Origin: Candida dubliniensis CD36
Taxonomy: Eukaryota > Ascomycota > Pichiomycetes > Serinales > Debaryomycetaceae
Direction of reading: 5' to 3'
DNA: 64,000 bases
Assembly: GCF_000026945.1 (NCBI RefSeq)
Contig: NC_012864.1
Span: 868,001 to 932,000 of the forward strand
Each line of letters begins with the position of its first letter. Position 1 is the stretch's first letter. The notes beneath the pieces were generated by a model. The model worked only from the letters and a program-made list of their open reading frames with translations. It was not told the DNA's origin and searched no databases. The position numbers were made by a program, and so were the translations under genes. Positions 1-10,525 of the stretch are shown one piece after another.

Positions 1-420
1 GAATAAACAGCCTATACAAATAAAGAATGCAAGTTTATGTGTAAAGTGTGTAACTACCATAGGCATGTATAATATTAACTTGCATCAAATACTGGTTGCG
101 AAAGCTAGAAGAAAAAACCCAAGAATGACGGGGAAGAAGTTCTATGACCAAGTGATGGTGGTAACCAGTAGGGGAGGGGTGGGGGTCACCGAGAACAAGG
201 AGTGGAAATAGTAAAAAAATAACACTACAAATTTCACATGCAAATTTCAAATAACAACGAATATATATTTGGTGGTGTAATATGGGATACCATTTTCTTG
301 CTAGATCAGAATATTCCACAAAATCGTATATCAAGGTTTATTTGAAATACATCAATTACATTTAAAATAATAATGGTACACAATGTTACATAACACCCAC
401 CAACCAAATATTCTTCATCC
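1..420. other. Gene-free left edge of the window
   Basis: This AT-rich stretch lies beyond the 3' end of the minus-strand transcription factor gene. Short open frames on the minus strand here are hydrophobic and have no recognisable domain, so none is called. It probably holds the terminator of the transcription factor gene. A short G-rich patch with GGGGAGG and GGGGGT runs lies near 170-190. Confidence 0.5.
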
Positions 421-2793
421 TTACAATTTGTCTCCGAAAAACAAATTATAATTGTTATAATCAAACGGTAAACAACTGGATCCATCATTAATTTCTTCAA
501 ATTGTATAAGATCCAGAGAGACAAAAAATTGTTGAAATTCCATCATTGTCTGAACATCATTTTGACCAGACCTATCCATAAAACTAAAATCAGTAAACAA
601 ATCACAGCTCCAATTGTCCAATACTGGTTTCAATTCCTTACTCTTGTGTCGATTGATCAACGCCGAGATTAAATCTCTGTTTATTTCTGAATACCTCTCG
701 GCACCTTTGTTGCAAACTGAAAATTGCGACATAATATATTGAGCGTCTTTCAACAGATTCATTAAATCATTTTCAGTGTAACCCGCATCCTCTGATGTCC
801 CACTGAGAATAGTAATACCTAGTATGATCGATGCGTAAAAGCAACAAGTTATAATCACATAACACTCCATACGCTTCATTTCGTGGAATGTAGTGTTGAT
901 ATAATGAGTCATTAACTTAATTGCTAATATAGAAGCCTTTGTAGCTGCTTGGCATAATTGTTTGCTTAATTCTTCTTCTTCAAACGATTTACGCATCTCG
1001 GGATTTAATTTACTGACAGCTTCAAACATAAAAAAGGGGCGACTCAACAACATAATTGCCCATAAATGCAATACATGAATACCCAACAATATTACAGTGT
1101 TGGCATTATCTTCGTTGTTAGATAGTTCTGAAGGCTTCAATATATTGTTAAACGCTAAGTCTGGGTCTAAACTTTTCAACCATAGCCTCAACTGTATGGC
1201 TAAATTTTTAGTTTTCTTCACATCTATCATTTTATCTTGATAAAAATTGGCGACTATTCTTCCAACTAAAGTGCATATTCGCGTAAGTTCGATATGACAT
1301 TTGGAATTGAAGTCGACTGGTACACCAGAAGCGTCTGAACGTTTAAACCGCGCTGGATCATCCCAATCATAATCGTTAATTATTAGCGGTCTACCAATGA
1401 ACACCGATGATATACGATCAGATATGTAAAGGCTTCGAAAAAGCTTTTTGCGATACTCGTATTCAGATGTTATTTTTGAGAACTGTTCATTAACAAAGTT
1501 GCGATGTAATCCCAAGGATTGTGCATAATTAATTGCCATGCTTAAATGCAGCAAAGCTGTGGATTTCTTCAATATGGACTCATAATAATGGAATTGCAAA
1601 TAATGACATAAAACACACCACATGGCCGAGTCTTCTACCAAATCACGTAGTATCAATCTTCCACTTTGAAAATAAAGTGCTCCCTTCTCTGCCTGTGGGT
1701 TTTTTTCACTAAAGTCTTTGTACGTAGATCCAATCGCCAAAACAAAATACAACAACACTCGACTTTCTTGTACCGCTTCACTGTTTGGATTTTGATATAC
1801 CTTGTCGACAATATCTTCGTAAAATCTATCTATATCAAACATGAAATAAGCCCCATTAATGTTTACCTTGAATTGCTCTATATAGACATCTCTTTCATTT
1901 GGAGGTGGCAACGGAACTACTTCTTTCAATGTGATTTTCAATGGTTTATCGATTACAGGACAACCACGAAGATCCTCGGTTAATTTCGTAGAACCAACAT
2001 ACTCATAGAATATCCCCCTCGCTTCGTACAAGACCGATAAGGGACTGGTTTCTCCCATGTACCTAAAGATACCAGATTTATCTACCAATAATATTGCACT
2101 TTTGCCGTCTTGGTTGGAAATACCGCCCTTTTTAGACACATTGATAGCATTATTATCCATTTCCGGTTCTTCAGATTTATGTCTCAAGTTATTATTATTT
2201 TCTAATGGGAAAGAGAGCAAAGGTTGCAAAGATTTTGGAACACAAACACTGCTGGCACTGGATTCTGATGACACTGAATTTGGAGTGGATCCAGGTGTTA
2301 AGATTCCACGACTTCTTGCATCTTTTATCGGGTCTGGAAGAACAATAGTAGGTAGGCTCTGGGGTATCAGAGATTGTGACGGTAAATGATACATGCTATA
2401 ATGTCCATCGTTTCCACTTACTGGCGAGTGTCGAGAACTTTGGTAGACTAGGTTGGCATACTCCAGAATGGGTAAAGCTGGATTAATATGTGGTTGGACA
2501 TTAGAGCTTTGAGTAAATTGCTCGTTAAGTGATTCTCTTTGTTTCTCATCGTTGTCCTTCTTTTGTTTTAATTTTGCCATTCTTTCACCTCTTAAAGACC
2601 GTTTATCAATGATTGTATATGTACAATCATATCCTTTCTTCAGGCACTCAAAACAAGGCTTTTCTCCTGAACATTTAAACTTCCTTTTTTTGCAGTTGTC
2701 ACAAGCACTGGATACTTTTTGTCTTTGGTCATCCGGAATTCTTCTGTTTCTTTTTTTGGGTACTTTTATGATTTCAACTGCTGGGGCTGACAT
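421..2793 (-). CDS. Zn(II)2Cys6 fungal transcription factor
   Basis: A 790-residue nuclear DNA-binding regulator. The N-terminus has a complete zinc binuclear cluster with cysteines at residues 31, 34, 41, 47, 50 and 57, followed by a basic linker and Ser/Pro/Gln-rich low-complexity sequence to about residue 200. The middle (about 300-560) resembles the fungal-specific transcription factor domain, including the SLGLHRN-type motif and a following RRxLF-like segment. The C-terminus is acidic and aromatic and could activate transcription. The start is the ATG at 2793. Codon 51, inside the zinc cluster, is a CTG and would be Ser in a CUG-Ser yeast. Target genes cannot be read from the sequence. 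It is transcribed away from the aldolase gene across a 2.1 kb interval. The family call is firm; the individual orthologue is not identified. Confidence 0.9.
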   Translation of the reverse strand: MSAPAVEIIKVPKKRNRRIPDDQRQKVSSACDNCKKRKFKCSGEKPCFECLKKGYDCTYTIIDKRSLRGERMAKLKQKKDNDEKQRESLNEQFTQSSNVQPHINPALPILEYANLVYQSSRHSPVSGNDGHYSMYHLPSQSLIPQSLPTIVLPDPIKDARSRGILTPGSTPNSVSSESSASSVCVPKSLQPLLSFPLENNNNLRHKSEEPEMDNNAINVSKKGGISNQDGKSAILLVDKSGIFRYMGETSPLSVLYEARGIFYEYVGSTKLTEDLRGCPVIDKPLKITLKEVVPLPPPNERDVYIEQFKVNINGAYFMFDIDRFYEDIVDKVYQNPNSEAVQESRVLLYFVLAIGSTYKDFSEKNPQAEKGALYFQSGRLILRDLVEDSAMWCVLCHYLQFHYYESILKKSTALLHLSMAINYAQSLGLHRNFVNEQFSKITSEYEYRKKLFRSLYISDRISSVFIGRPLIINDYDWDDPARFKRSDASGVPVDFNSKCHIELTRICTLVGRIVANFYQDKMIDVKKTKNLAIQLRLWLKSLDPDLAFNNILKPSELSNNEDNANTVILLGIHVLHLWAIMLLSRPFFMFEAVSKLNPEMRKSFEEEELSKQLCQAATKASILAIKLMTHYINTTFHEMKRMECYVIITCCFYASIILGITILSGTSEDAGYTENDLMNLLKDAQYIMSQFSVCNKGAERYSEINRDLISALINRHKSKELKPVLDNWSCDLFTDFSFMDRSGQNDVQTMMEFQQFFVSLDLIQFEEINDGSSCLPFDYNNYNLFFGDKL

Positions 2794-4944
2794 TTTTTCA
2801 AATCTGGAATCTGGAAGTTATAGTTGATGCAAGCAAAAGTGCAGAAACTAGCAGCAAAATTTAATTGAGGGGATTGGAGTCGTCTTTGAATTATACCAAG
2901 GCCAGTTTTGGACTTTTTGTAGACACTTAAAGATAGCTTTATCAATGGCAATAAAATCTGTCAGAAACTTTCCAAAATAAAAGAATCAAGACAATCTGAG
3001 AATTAAAAACAAGAAGAGAATAAAAGAATTGACAAATGGAGCATTTGGTGGAATTCTTGAGATTTAAAAGTTTAAAAAAAATTGTGTTTGATTGCTTCCT
3101 GTTTTTACAAAGATGAATTTTAAAATGGAAGCGAGGGAAAAAAAAAAAAAAAAAGAAATCAACTAAAAAGGTGTTGGAATGGACGATCAAACCTTTAATG
3201 CATCATTTATAAAAGAATAATACATGTACAGTATCCCAAGCTAGTTACACAGTTTAAGGCTATTTCTCTTTTTATGATGGCCCCACAACACTTTAAAAAA
3301 CTATAGTTTATAATTGTATAGCTCAAATATCAGTGTATATTATCAGCATACGTACACTTGGTTCCTTCTTTTGTACACTAAAACACGGAAATTTTGCTGC
3401 AAATGATTCTTGGTGCTTTGTTTGCTAAGTTAGAAACCTCAACATGGGGGTTTGTATTCTATTTTCTACAGTACCTGCTCCTCTTCATTTCTACTCATTA
3501 GTAATCGGACAATTAAGTGCATGGCATATAAAACAGTAATAATATCGAATATTATAACACTGCATGCAATACCCAAACATAAAATAATAAAAACGGAAAA
3601 ACAGTACAAATGAAAATCACAAAGTATTGATAAAGAGGGGAAAAAAACAACCCAATAGCAAAGTTCTTTGGGTCTGTGGTAGTAGTCATAATGGAGTTGT
3701 TCTAGTAAACGCTAATTTTTGACAGCAACTTTATCGAAAAATGAAGGTTATAGAATAGTTTATACGGCACCTTGGTGATTTGAAGATAGAAATTGTGGGT
3801 GGTTATTTGTTCCTTTGTTTAAGTCATATTTCCGTCGAGACTGACTCATTTTTGAAAAACGTTTCTTCTAGAAATCCGAGTCCCCCTTTTCTTGAAATTA
3901 AGAATCGCCGCAAAATCTGAAATTATCAGAGTGCACGACCACATACTTGGCTGAGAAATGTGGAGCAAAAGGTGCAAAAAAAGAAGTTTATTATCAAAAC
4001 TCAAACTCCAGTCTAATCAACTCAATGCATGGAAGAAATGCCATTGGATTATTCAATATTATATTAGCCTGTGGTGGCTGAGCCACATTCAGGTGTTTGG
4101 ATTTATTTCTTTTTTTTATGTAACCCGAGAATTGAATTATCTTTGACAAATCAACTCCCCTCAGAAGGTCTTATCCTAATAAAGAAGAATAACAACATCT
4201 ATAATCATGGTCTTCCTGGTTCTAGACTAAACCGAGAAGTCATTCAATTTTAAAATGGCAATTGAGGAAACTCGAAAATACTAGTGGCTGATAGTCTAGC
4301 TTCTGGGTATACTATCTCAGCTGTGCTTTCGTAATAAACACTTTATTTCTTTTTATTTGTTCACGGTCGACTAGATGTTATAATTATTATCATCTTGCAT
4401 AGGATGTATTTTTATTCTAGTCAACTGCTGATTTTTTAACCCTAATTTATTGGGATAATACTCCTATTCGTTTAAAGTTGGAAGAATTCGCATAAAAAGT
4501 GAAATATATCTAAATAATAATTGGTAATCTTGTACAATGATTGTGGAGTGGAAAGTGTAACACCGTTTCCAAAAAAAAAAAAATAGTAACCGATAAGTCA
4601 CTTTAAATAGTATCGCTTTCTACCGTTTTGGAGCAGAAGAGTGGCAAAGAGATGAACATTTTTTTATTCTGCTTCTTAAGTTCTGTTATCAGTTTTCCAC
4701 AGGAACCGATATTCCCGCTCCAGTATTACCTTTTCTGTACTTTGTATTATCGGAATCAATTTCCTAATCCGGGTGCTAGCCGCACTTGAGTGAGATACCA
4801 AAAAAAAAAAAAAATTGTATAGTTCATCGATAACCCCCACTAACATATCATTATTCATCAACAAAATATATATAAAAGGTAACTACATTCACCAATTGTA
4901 TCCTAACCCATATTTGAAAACCTCAAGTTATAAACCTGCAAATA
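2794..4944. other. 2.1 kb divergent intergenic region
   Basis: This is the shared upstream region of the Zn2Cys6 factor (minus) and the aldolase-type gene (plus). Several A/T homopolymers are present, for example near 3140, 4570 and 4800. Short open frames such as 3958-4146 have no domain and no supporting context, so they are treated as noise. No tRNA or complete LTR was seen. Its length is typical of a regulated divergent promoter in Candida. Confidence 0.5.
4867..4879 (+). promoter_or_regulatory. TATA box of the aldolase-type gene
   Basis: The sequence TATATATAAAAGG lies about 66-78 bases before the ATG at 4945. It matches the yeast TATA consensus and its spacing fits transcription starting in the A-rich stretch just downstream. 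Confidence 0.55.
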
Positions 4945-5805
4945 ATGTCACCAACTTCAACCACTCAACAACCAGTAACATCTCGTGGTTACGAGATTGG
5001 AACCAGAGGATCACATAATATTGCCAAAGGTGGAAAGCATCCCTATCAGATACCAAAATTTACCGATAAAAAAGAAGAGCGTAAATGGATGCTTCAACAT
5101 ATGGCAGGGGCATTTAGGGTCTTTGCAAGAAAAGGTTATACCGAAGGCACCGCTGGACATATATCAATTCGTGATCCAATAGATCCAAACACATTTTGGA
5201 TCAATCCCTTGGGGAAACATTTTGGGCTACTCAAGGCAAGTGATATGGTGCATGTTGACCATGAAGGAAACATTTTACCAGATGGTTCACAGATTGCCAT
5301 AAATGCTGCTGGGTTTTCGATTCATAGTGCACTACATCATGCTCGGCCAGATGTACATGCTGCCTGTCATACCCACTCAGTATACGGTAAAGCTTGGTCA
5401 GCTATGGGGAAACCTTTGGAAATGATCAATCAAGATGTTTGCACCTTCTATAAGAGCCATGCGGTTTACGAAGATTTTGGTGGTGTTGCTTTGGAAGCTG
5501 AAGAAGGAACCCATATAGCTGAGGCCTTGGGCGATGGTAAAGGTGTTATTTTACAAAATCATGGATTATTGACAGTTGGAAATACAGTGGATGAGGCGGC
5601 ATATTTGTTTACTTTATTGGAAAAATCATGCCAGGTTCAATTGGCAGCACAAGCAGCACTCGTGCCTGGTGAAAAATTCAAAATCATTGGTGATGAAGAA
5701 GCTGCTTACTGTGAAAGGAACGATGGGGATCCAGAAACTTTGTACACCGAGTTCCAACCCGACTTTGAGATGGAAGTGTATTTGAACGATGACTTTTTGA
5801 AATAA
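4945..5805 (+). CDS. Class II aldolase/adducin domain protein
   Basis: A 286-residue protein with one class II aldolase/adducin N-terminal domain over about residues 50-250. Metal-ligand histidines are visible at 142 and 144 (CHTHSVYG) and 206 (QNHGLLTVG), and the GTAGHISIRDP segment (about 69-79) matches the substrate-phosphate region. Where bacterial fuculose-phosphate aldolases carry the catalytic Glu (PSSE), this protein reads INAAGFSIH, as in adducin-like eukaryotic members. Metal binding is therefore likely, but the aldol-cleavage reaction is not assured. No signal peptide or transmembrane segment was seen, so it is probably cytosolic. The start at 4945 is the first ATG after a good TATA box. 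The family call is firm; the substrate is unknown. Confidence 0.85.
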   Translation: MSPTSTTQQPVTSRGYEIGTRGSHNIAKGGKHPYQIPKFTDKKEERKWMLQHMAGAFRVFARKGYTEGTAGHISIRDPIDPNTFWINPLGKHFGLLKASDMVHVDHEGNILPDGSQIAINAAGFSIHSALHHARPDVHAACHTHSVYGKAWSAMGKPLEMINQDVCTFYKSHAVYEDFGGVALEAEEGTHIAEALGDGKGVILQNHGLLTVGNTVDEAAYLFTLLEKSCQVQLAAQAALVPGEKFKIIGDEEAAYCERNDGDPETLYTEFQPDFEMEVYLNDDFLK

Positions 5806-6740
5806 ATTTCCAACTTTTGGTGGTTTTTCTGATATGCATTTATGTTGATATTTTTTTTGCACCGGAAAATAGCTACAATAAAATATTGCTATATTATGTG
5901 TTTTCTAATTTTAATTGGTAAAATCAGGATACTGGGAAACCATTGAAGTGTTAATTGTCTCTCGATGTCAAATAAAACTATAGTGTAGACGATCTTTTTT
6001 TAGCATTAATCAGGTCCCTCATACCCCGCACATTGAGCATCCTATTGTGTGTCTAGTTTCTAATAAAACAAGAGTCTAAACGATGTCACACAATCACTAG
6101 TTAATTTCAAGCCACCGTAAAGTGGAATATATTCAATTCTATAAAAGTCCTAGTCACTTGTAGTATTGTTAGTTTAGGAACAATCTTTTAGTCATCTTTC
6201 GTGCCTTGTAATCAAAACAAGGAATGTTTTTCCTTGGTATTTTTATTTTCTCATGTAAACTCATGCAAGTGACAATACACGCTAATACTATACGATTTTG
6301 CAACCAAACGGATAAATTACTGATGACTAAATCCGGTTAAGAATCTTGTTATTAGTTTTATCAGAACATTATCAGAGCAAACTGAGCTACTCCATTTTCG
6401 TGTAATAGAGAAGTCACTGCTTAAGTGTGATGGAAAAATTAGACTTCTAACCATGTGAAAAATAAACAACAATAGACGGAGCGGAAAACAAACAGAGATT
6501 CCAGCTGTAAAGTTTTATCCGCAAAAGGTAATTACTTAGTTTCTTCTATTGCCATATGAAATTAAGAAATAATGAATGTTGTGATTCCAATTAATGTCCC
6601 TCAGCCGGTACACATATAAAACTAATGCATCTTCCTTTGGTATCGTCTCAAAACCAAATTTCTATTCTAAAAGCAACGATTACTTTTTTTATGCAATTGC
6701 ATTCAGTTTAAGTCTAATTCGTGAATTTATTGTTAAAAAG
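5806..6740. other. Intergenic region before the first esterase
   Basis: About 0.9 kb between two plus-strand genes, AT-rich, with no domain-bearing ORF. The last 147 bases (6594-6740) are open in frame with the esterase, but they are not included because the paralogue in this window starts at the position equivalent to 6741. Confidence 0.5.
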
Positions 6741-7991
6741 ATGATTTCAATACAAGGGTTGGTAATTCTTCTTAGCATTCCTATCAAATTATTGATTGTG
6801 TTGTTAAAGTATCCATTTGTTGGGGGAATTAACCCAAAGTTTAGAAACAGTTTGATTGGCTCCTTCAAAATGACAGTCTACAAAACAGCATTGTCCATCC
6901 CCGTCAAAGACAGTGGCTTCTTGTCGATTATGTCCAATTACTTTATCATTAACAAATTGATCAAGACCTTATATCCCACGTTAACAACCTTGCCTAATTA
7001 TGGTAAAAAATACGATAAACAAAGTTACTGGCTTGTCGAAAGCAAAGATAGAAAACCAAGTGACCCCGTGTTGATCTTTTTGCATGGTGGTGGTTATTTT
7101 ATTCAAACCATGCCTTCACAAATAGAATCATTGTTGAGTATTTATCATTTACTTGAAGAACCCCAAAAAAAGAAATTGTCAATTTTAGTTTTGGATTACA
7201 AGTTGGCCAGTCATGGACACAAAATCCCTTATCAATTGACAGAGTTAATCGACACTTACACCAATTTGGTTAAAGATGGCAGTAAGAACATTTTGTTAAT
7301 GGGCGACTCTGCTGGGGGTAATTTAGCTTTGATTTTTTTGCAAGCTTTAAAAATAGATAAATTGAATTTGCCATATCCGTCAAGTGTATTATTAATAAGT
7401 CCTTGGGTTAAACTTGCAGCAGACAATATTCAGAACACACCTGGTCACTCATACTATGATAACGCTGCATATGACATGATTCCGTTTAATCTGCATGCCA
7501 GTGAAGTGTTAGAATATCTTTTGGAGGACTCACGAGTATATTCCTTGACCATTTCACCAGGTAACTGTCCTTATCATGAAACCGATTGGAAAGATATTCC
7601 TACTTTGAATCACCCAGGTTATTCTGTTTTTGTAATTGCTGGAGAACACGAATGTTTCCGAGACGATGTTTTGGAATGGGCCAATCATGCATTACAATCT
7701 CCATTGACCCCACAAAAAGGCGATTCACAAGGACGTTTCAATCCAAAGACTCATGAGTATATCAGAGATATCCCGGAAACAGCTTATGCAGAAGTTGTGG
7801 TAGAACCATGGGGTGTTCACGATTCCGTTTTGTATTTTGAAAACAGCATCATATCTTTACTTAAAAACAATCCTAGATTGAATGTAAAGTCTTTGAATAA
7901 GGTAGAGTATTTTGGAATTACTAAAATTGTGGGCTTCTTGAACAAGACATTATCAAGTGAAGAGAAAAAAGGGGTGAAGCCATTGTTATAG
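6741..7991 (+). CDS. Say1-like membrane-anchored esterase/deacetylase (copy 1)
   Basis: A 416-residue alpha/beta hydrolase of the hormone-sensitive-lipase branch, similar to yeast steryl deacetylase Say1, which removes acetyl groups from sterols in the ER. The first 30 residues form a hydrophobic anchor. The HGGGYF oxyanion motif, the GDSAGGN nucleophile elbow, an acid in the GEHECFRDD region and the catalytic His in GVHDS are all present. The open frame extends upstream to 6594, but the ATG at 6741 is preferred because MISIQG aligns with the start MITFKG of the second copy at 60316 and places the anchor at the N-terminus. The sterol substrate is inferred from the family. Codon 251 is an in-frame CTG. 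Confidence 0.8.
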   Translation: MISIQGLVILLSIPIKLLIVLLKYPFVGGINPKFRNSLIGSFKMTVYKTALSIPVKDSGFLSIMSNYFIINKLIKTLYPTLTTLPNYGKKYDKQSYWLVESKDRKPSDPVLIFLHGGGYFIQTMPSQIESLLSIYHLLEEPQKKKLSILVLDYKLASHGHKIPYQLTELIDTYTNLVKDGSKNILLMGDSAGGNLALIFLQALKIDKLNLPYPSSVLLISPWVKLAADNIQNTPGHSYYDNAAYDMIPFNLHASEVLEYLLEDSRVYSLTISPGNCPYHETDWKDIPTLNHPGYSVFVIAGEHECFRDDVLEWANHALQSPLTPQKGDSQGRFNPKTHEYIRDIPETAYAEVVVEPWGVHDSVLYFENSIISLLKNNPRLNVKSLNKVEYFGITKIVGFLNKTLSSEEKKGVKPLL

Positions 7992-8395
7992 GTAAATTAG
8001 ACTAGTATAGATAAATGTGATATGTTTAACACAAAGTTTATTTGTTTTCAAAAAAGAAATGTTAAACATAAGAAAGCATAATGTAATTCTGCGAGTCTAT
8101 CATTAGAGCTTGTCTAGTGATATGATGCATAATGATATTATCTAATCATTTTTAGGAATACCGATCGTACAACGACTTAAAGAACCAAATAGAATGCTTC
8201 TTTTTTTGACAACAAACTTGATCAGGTGAACATGTACTACCTTTATTAATTTGGTTCATCCAGAAAGATTCCTTATAAGCATGCAGTAAATAGCTCAGTA
8301 CAATAAGTTGAATCGATCTTGTTTCAAAAATTGGCTTCAATTACAAATATTTATTCACCCTCTATAGCTTTATTTGCACCGCCTTTCCACCAACT
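7992..8395. other. Convergent intergenic region
   Basis: A 404-base AT-rich gap between the 3' ends of the esterase and DPH5. It contains no supported gene and presumably both terminators. Confidence 0.5.
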
Positions 8396-9295
8396 CTACT
8401 CGCAATCCACATCTTCAGGTGGGACATACGGAGCTGGCTTAAAATACTCCTGATCCTCTTCAACAACCTTCTTGAACTTCTCCTTGTCATCAACAAACTG
8501 GTACAAGTACTCCAACTCCAACTCGTGCACCTGTCTCCCAAGCATCACTAACGAGTGCAACGGCTCACCAGACTCATATTCACTCAACTCCTGTAAGGTA
8601 CCGGCTTTAAACGTCTGTGTTGGCGACCCTAATCGCGAAATGGCCACACACGGTGTGTTGGGTGTGTATGCTTGTTCCTGTCTCATCGACTCAATCTCCA
8701 ACAATTGCTGTGCCGCAGTGGCAATGTCCATGTATCTAGGTGGTTCGTAGATCAACCGGCCCCTCGCCATGTTCTCGATGCTCTGCTCCTTCACCTTTAT
8801 GTCAAGCAACAACAAGGTGTGCAACCCGATCTTTCTGTTCTCCATGATCTTCCCATAAAACGAGTCTGGCTTCCACGTGTCTGTGAAAAACACCAACGAC
8901 ACCGTCTGTCCAAACTGGTACAACTGCAACCCACATGCTCCCACGGCATTCATCACCGACGCATTGTGGATGCTCTCCACTTTGATTCCCAACTCGCGTG
9001 CACGAATCACCAAGTCTGTGTGGGTGGTGGCCCCAAATGGGTCTCCCACAACCAAAAATGCCACATCTTCCTTGTCAGCATCTTTCAAAATGTCGTCCGA
9101 CCCCGTCTCCACTAGCTCACGGTCAGCCAATATGATTTCTCTCCCGTAGAACTTTTCCAATGACTCCTGGTTGGCTGCCATCAAGATTGACGTGTATGCC
9201 TCGAGATACACCCTCTTACATTTCTTGACCGTCTCCAATCCCCTGACTGTGATGTCTGTTTCGTACGACAATCCTAACCCAATGAGATACAACAT
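8396..9295 (-). CDS. DPH5: Diphthine methyl ester synthase
   Basis: A 299-residue S-adenosylmethionine-dependent methyltransferase that methylates the modified histidine of elongation factor 2 during diphthamide synthesis, in the cytosol. The N-terminus MLYLIGLGL, the [14 protein letters not shown] loop, [32 protein letters not shown] and the C-terminal [15 protein letters not shown] are essentially those of yeast Dph5, and the length matches. The start is the ATG at 9295. Base composition is unlike its neighbours: third positions are often G or C, with many GTG, GGG, AAG, CAG and TTG codons, whereas genes on both sides prefer A/T. The protein itself is an ordinary fungal Dph5. A 23-base poly-T tract lies about 70 bases upstream. 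Confidence 0.97.
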   Translation of the reverse strand: MLYLIGLGLSYETDITVRGLETVKKCKRVYLEAYTSILMAANQESLEKFYGREIILADRELVETGSDDILKDADKEDVAFLVVGDPFGATTHTDLVIRARELGIKVESIHNASVMNAVGACGLQLYQFGQTVSLVFFTDTWKPDSFYGKIMENRKIGLHTLLLLDIKVKEQSIENMARGRLIYEPPRYMDIATAAQQLLEIESMRQEQAYTPNTPCVAISRLGSPTQTFKAGTLQELSEYESGEPLHSLVMLGRQVHELELEYLYQFVDDKEKFKKVVEEDQEYFKPAPYVPPEDVDCE

Positions 9296-9640
9296 TGTTT
9301 GTTTTGTGAGTGTTAAATGACAAGAGAGAGGTTAAATCAGAACCAATTTTTTTGAGCAGCATTTTTTTTTTTTTTTTTTTTTTTCATATTTACATGTTCA
9401 GCTCATCTCTGGCTAGACCGCCGACAAACATGACAACAAGATCAGGGAAACGTACCAACAACACAATAATCAGGAAGAGCTTAGGACCTTCATTGTATTA
9501 TAGAAAAAACAGAGAATAAGAGCTAAATGTTGAAAAAGTGGACATCGTTATTGCATTACGTAACTAGAGAAAACAGAATGTTTAGATAAATTCAGAATAT
9601 AATTCTGTATAAAGAATACAATTGGAAAAAATGGCAAAAC
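9296..9640. other. Upstream region of DPH5 with a long poly(T) tract
   Basis: About 345 bases between the DPH5 start and the 3' end of the dioxygenase-like gene. It holds a 23-base T run (9362-9384). A plus-strand frame of 69 codons (9310-9519) runs through the homopolymer, has no domain and is not called. Confidence 0.5.
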
Positions 9641-10525
9641 TTAACCATCCAAAGCATAACCCAACTCAACTCCTTCAAACTCTTTAGCCAATTTTAAAAG
9701 CTTTTCTTGTAACATTTTCAAGTTGGCATTATCAGTTTGTAATCTTGGCAACCATTCGGCGACTCCATGCTGTAAAATTCCTTTAGCTCTTGATCTACCT
9801 TGATTAACGTTACCATAAGATCCATGCAATGTTAATCTTTTGTTCTTTGACGAATAAGCAGCACGGTGCAAAATATTGTTGTTGTAGAATACAAGATCAC
9901 CAGGATGTAATTCTACTCTGATTTCTCCAGTTATAAATTCTTTGCGTCTATTTGGGTCAATTGTCTTTTCTCTTTCCTCCGTAGTTCTAACTCGATTATG
10001 GGAACCAGGAATAGCAATTAAACAATCATCTTCAGTCAATGCCAAATTGAATTGTGCCCCGGCATATGGAAATTTTAAAAGGTCTTGAGCTTCTTCTTCC
10101 ACAGTTACTTCCGGTTTAATGGTATCCCTATGCCAATCTAATTCAAAATCAGTTAATGGATTGATTAACATATTTAATAACTCCATGGATAAATCCGTTT
10201 TCTCGATTAACAATATATCACAGACAACATCTAACAATTTTTCATCGGAATATAAATCATGGAATGGTTTTGATAACTCACCCAAATCAGGGTGTAATAA
10301 CCCTGACACACCCCAAATGTCGGGACTAAAATTCTTGGGCCAAGGTGGGAATTGTTTGCCTCTAGTTCTAACATGGGGCCAATTTCCATCACGAGCATAC
10401 TGAACTAAAGCTTCAGATGCTTTAGTGTATTTTTCAATTTCCTGAGGCAGAAGAAAATTTCTGACGACAGTGAAGCCGTTTTGTTCAATTTCATCGTGAT
10501 ATTTATTTGAAAGTTTTGCTGGCAT
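9641..10525 (-). CDS. Phytanoyl-CoA dioxygenase (PhyH) family oxygenase
   Basis: A 294-residue Fe(II)/2-oxoglutarate-dependent dioxygenase of the PhyH family. The iron triad is visible as His132 and Asp134 (DWHRD) with distal His220 (NNILHRAAYS), and Arg230 is placed to bind 2-oxoglutarate. A double-stranded beta-helix region (about 110-240) follows an N-terminal helical part beginning EQNGFTVVRNFL. No peroxisomal C-terminal tripeptide is present (it ends LDG) and no signal peptide was seen, so a cytosolic location is likelier than peroxisomal. The catalytic set is intact, so activity is expected, but the substrate cannot be inferred. The start is the ATG at 10525. Confidence 0.85.
   Translation of the reverse strand: MPAKLSNKYHDEIEQNGFTVVRNFLLPQEIEKYTKASEALVQYARDGNWPHVRTRGKQFPPWPKNFSPDIWGVSGLLHPDLGELSKPFHDLYSDEKLLDVVCDILLIEKTDLSMELLNMLINPLTDFELDWHRDTIKPEVTVEEEAQDLLKFPYAGAQFNLALTEDDCLIAIPGSHNRVRTTEEREKTIDPNRRKEFITGEIRVELHPGDLVFYNNNILHRAAYSSKNKRLTLHGSYGNVNQGRSRAKGILQHGVAEWLPRLQTDNANLKMLQEKLLKLAKEFEGVELGYALDG

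Noticed and set aside
3172..3190. TGTTGGAAT string like the start of an LTR
   Set aside because: No matching LTR end, target duplication or second copy was found nearby.
6594..6740. N-terminal extension of the first esterase
   Set aside because: The paralogue at 60316 starts at the equivalent of 6741, and the extension would push the membrane anchor inward without family support.
9310..9519. Plus-strand ORF of 69 codons beside DPH5
   Set aside because: It is translated through a 23-base T run, has no domain, and lies in the DPH5 promoter.
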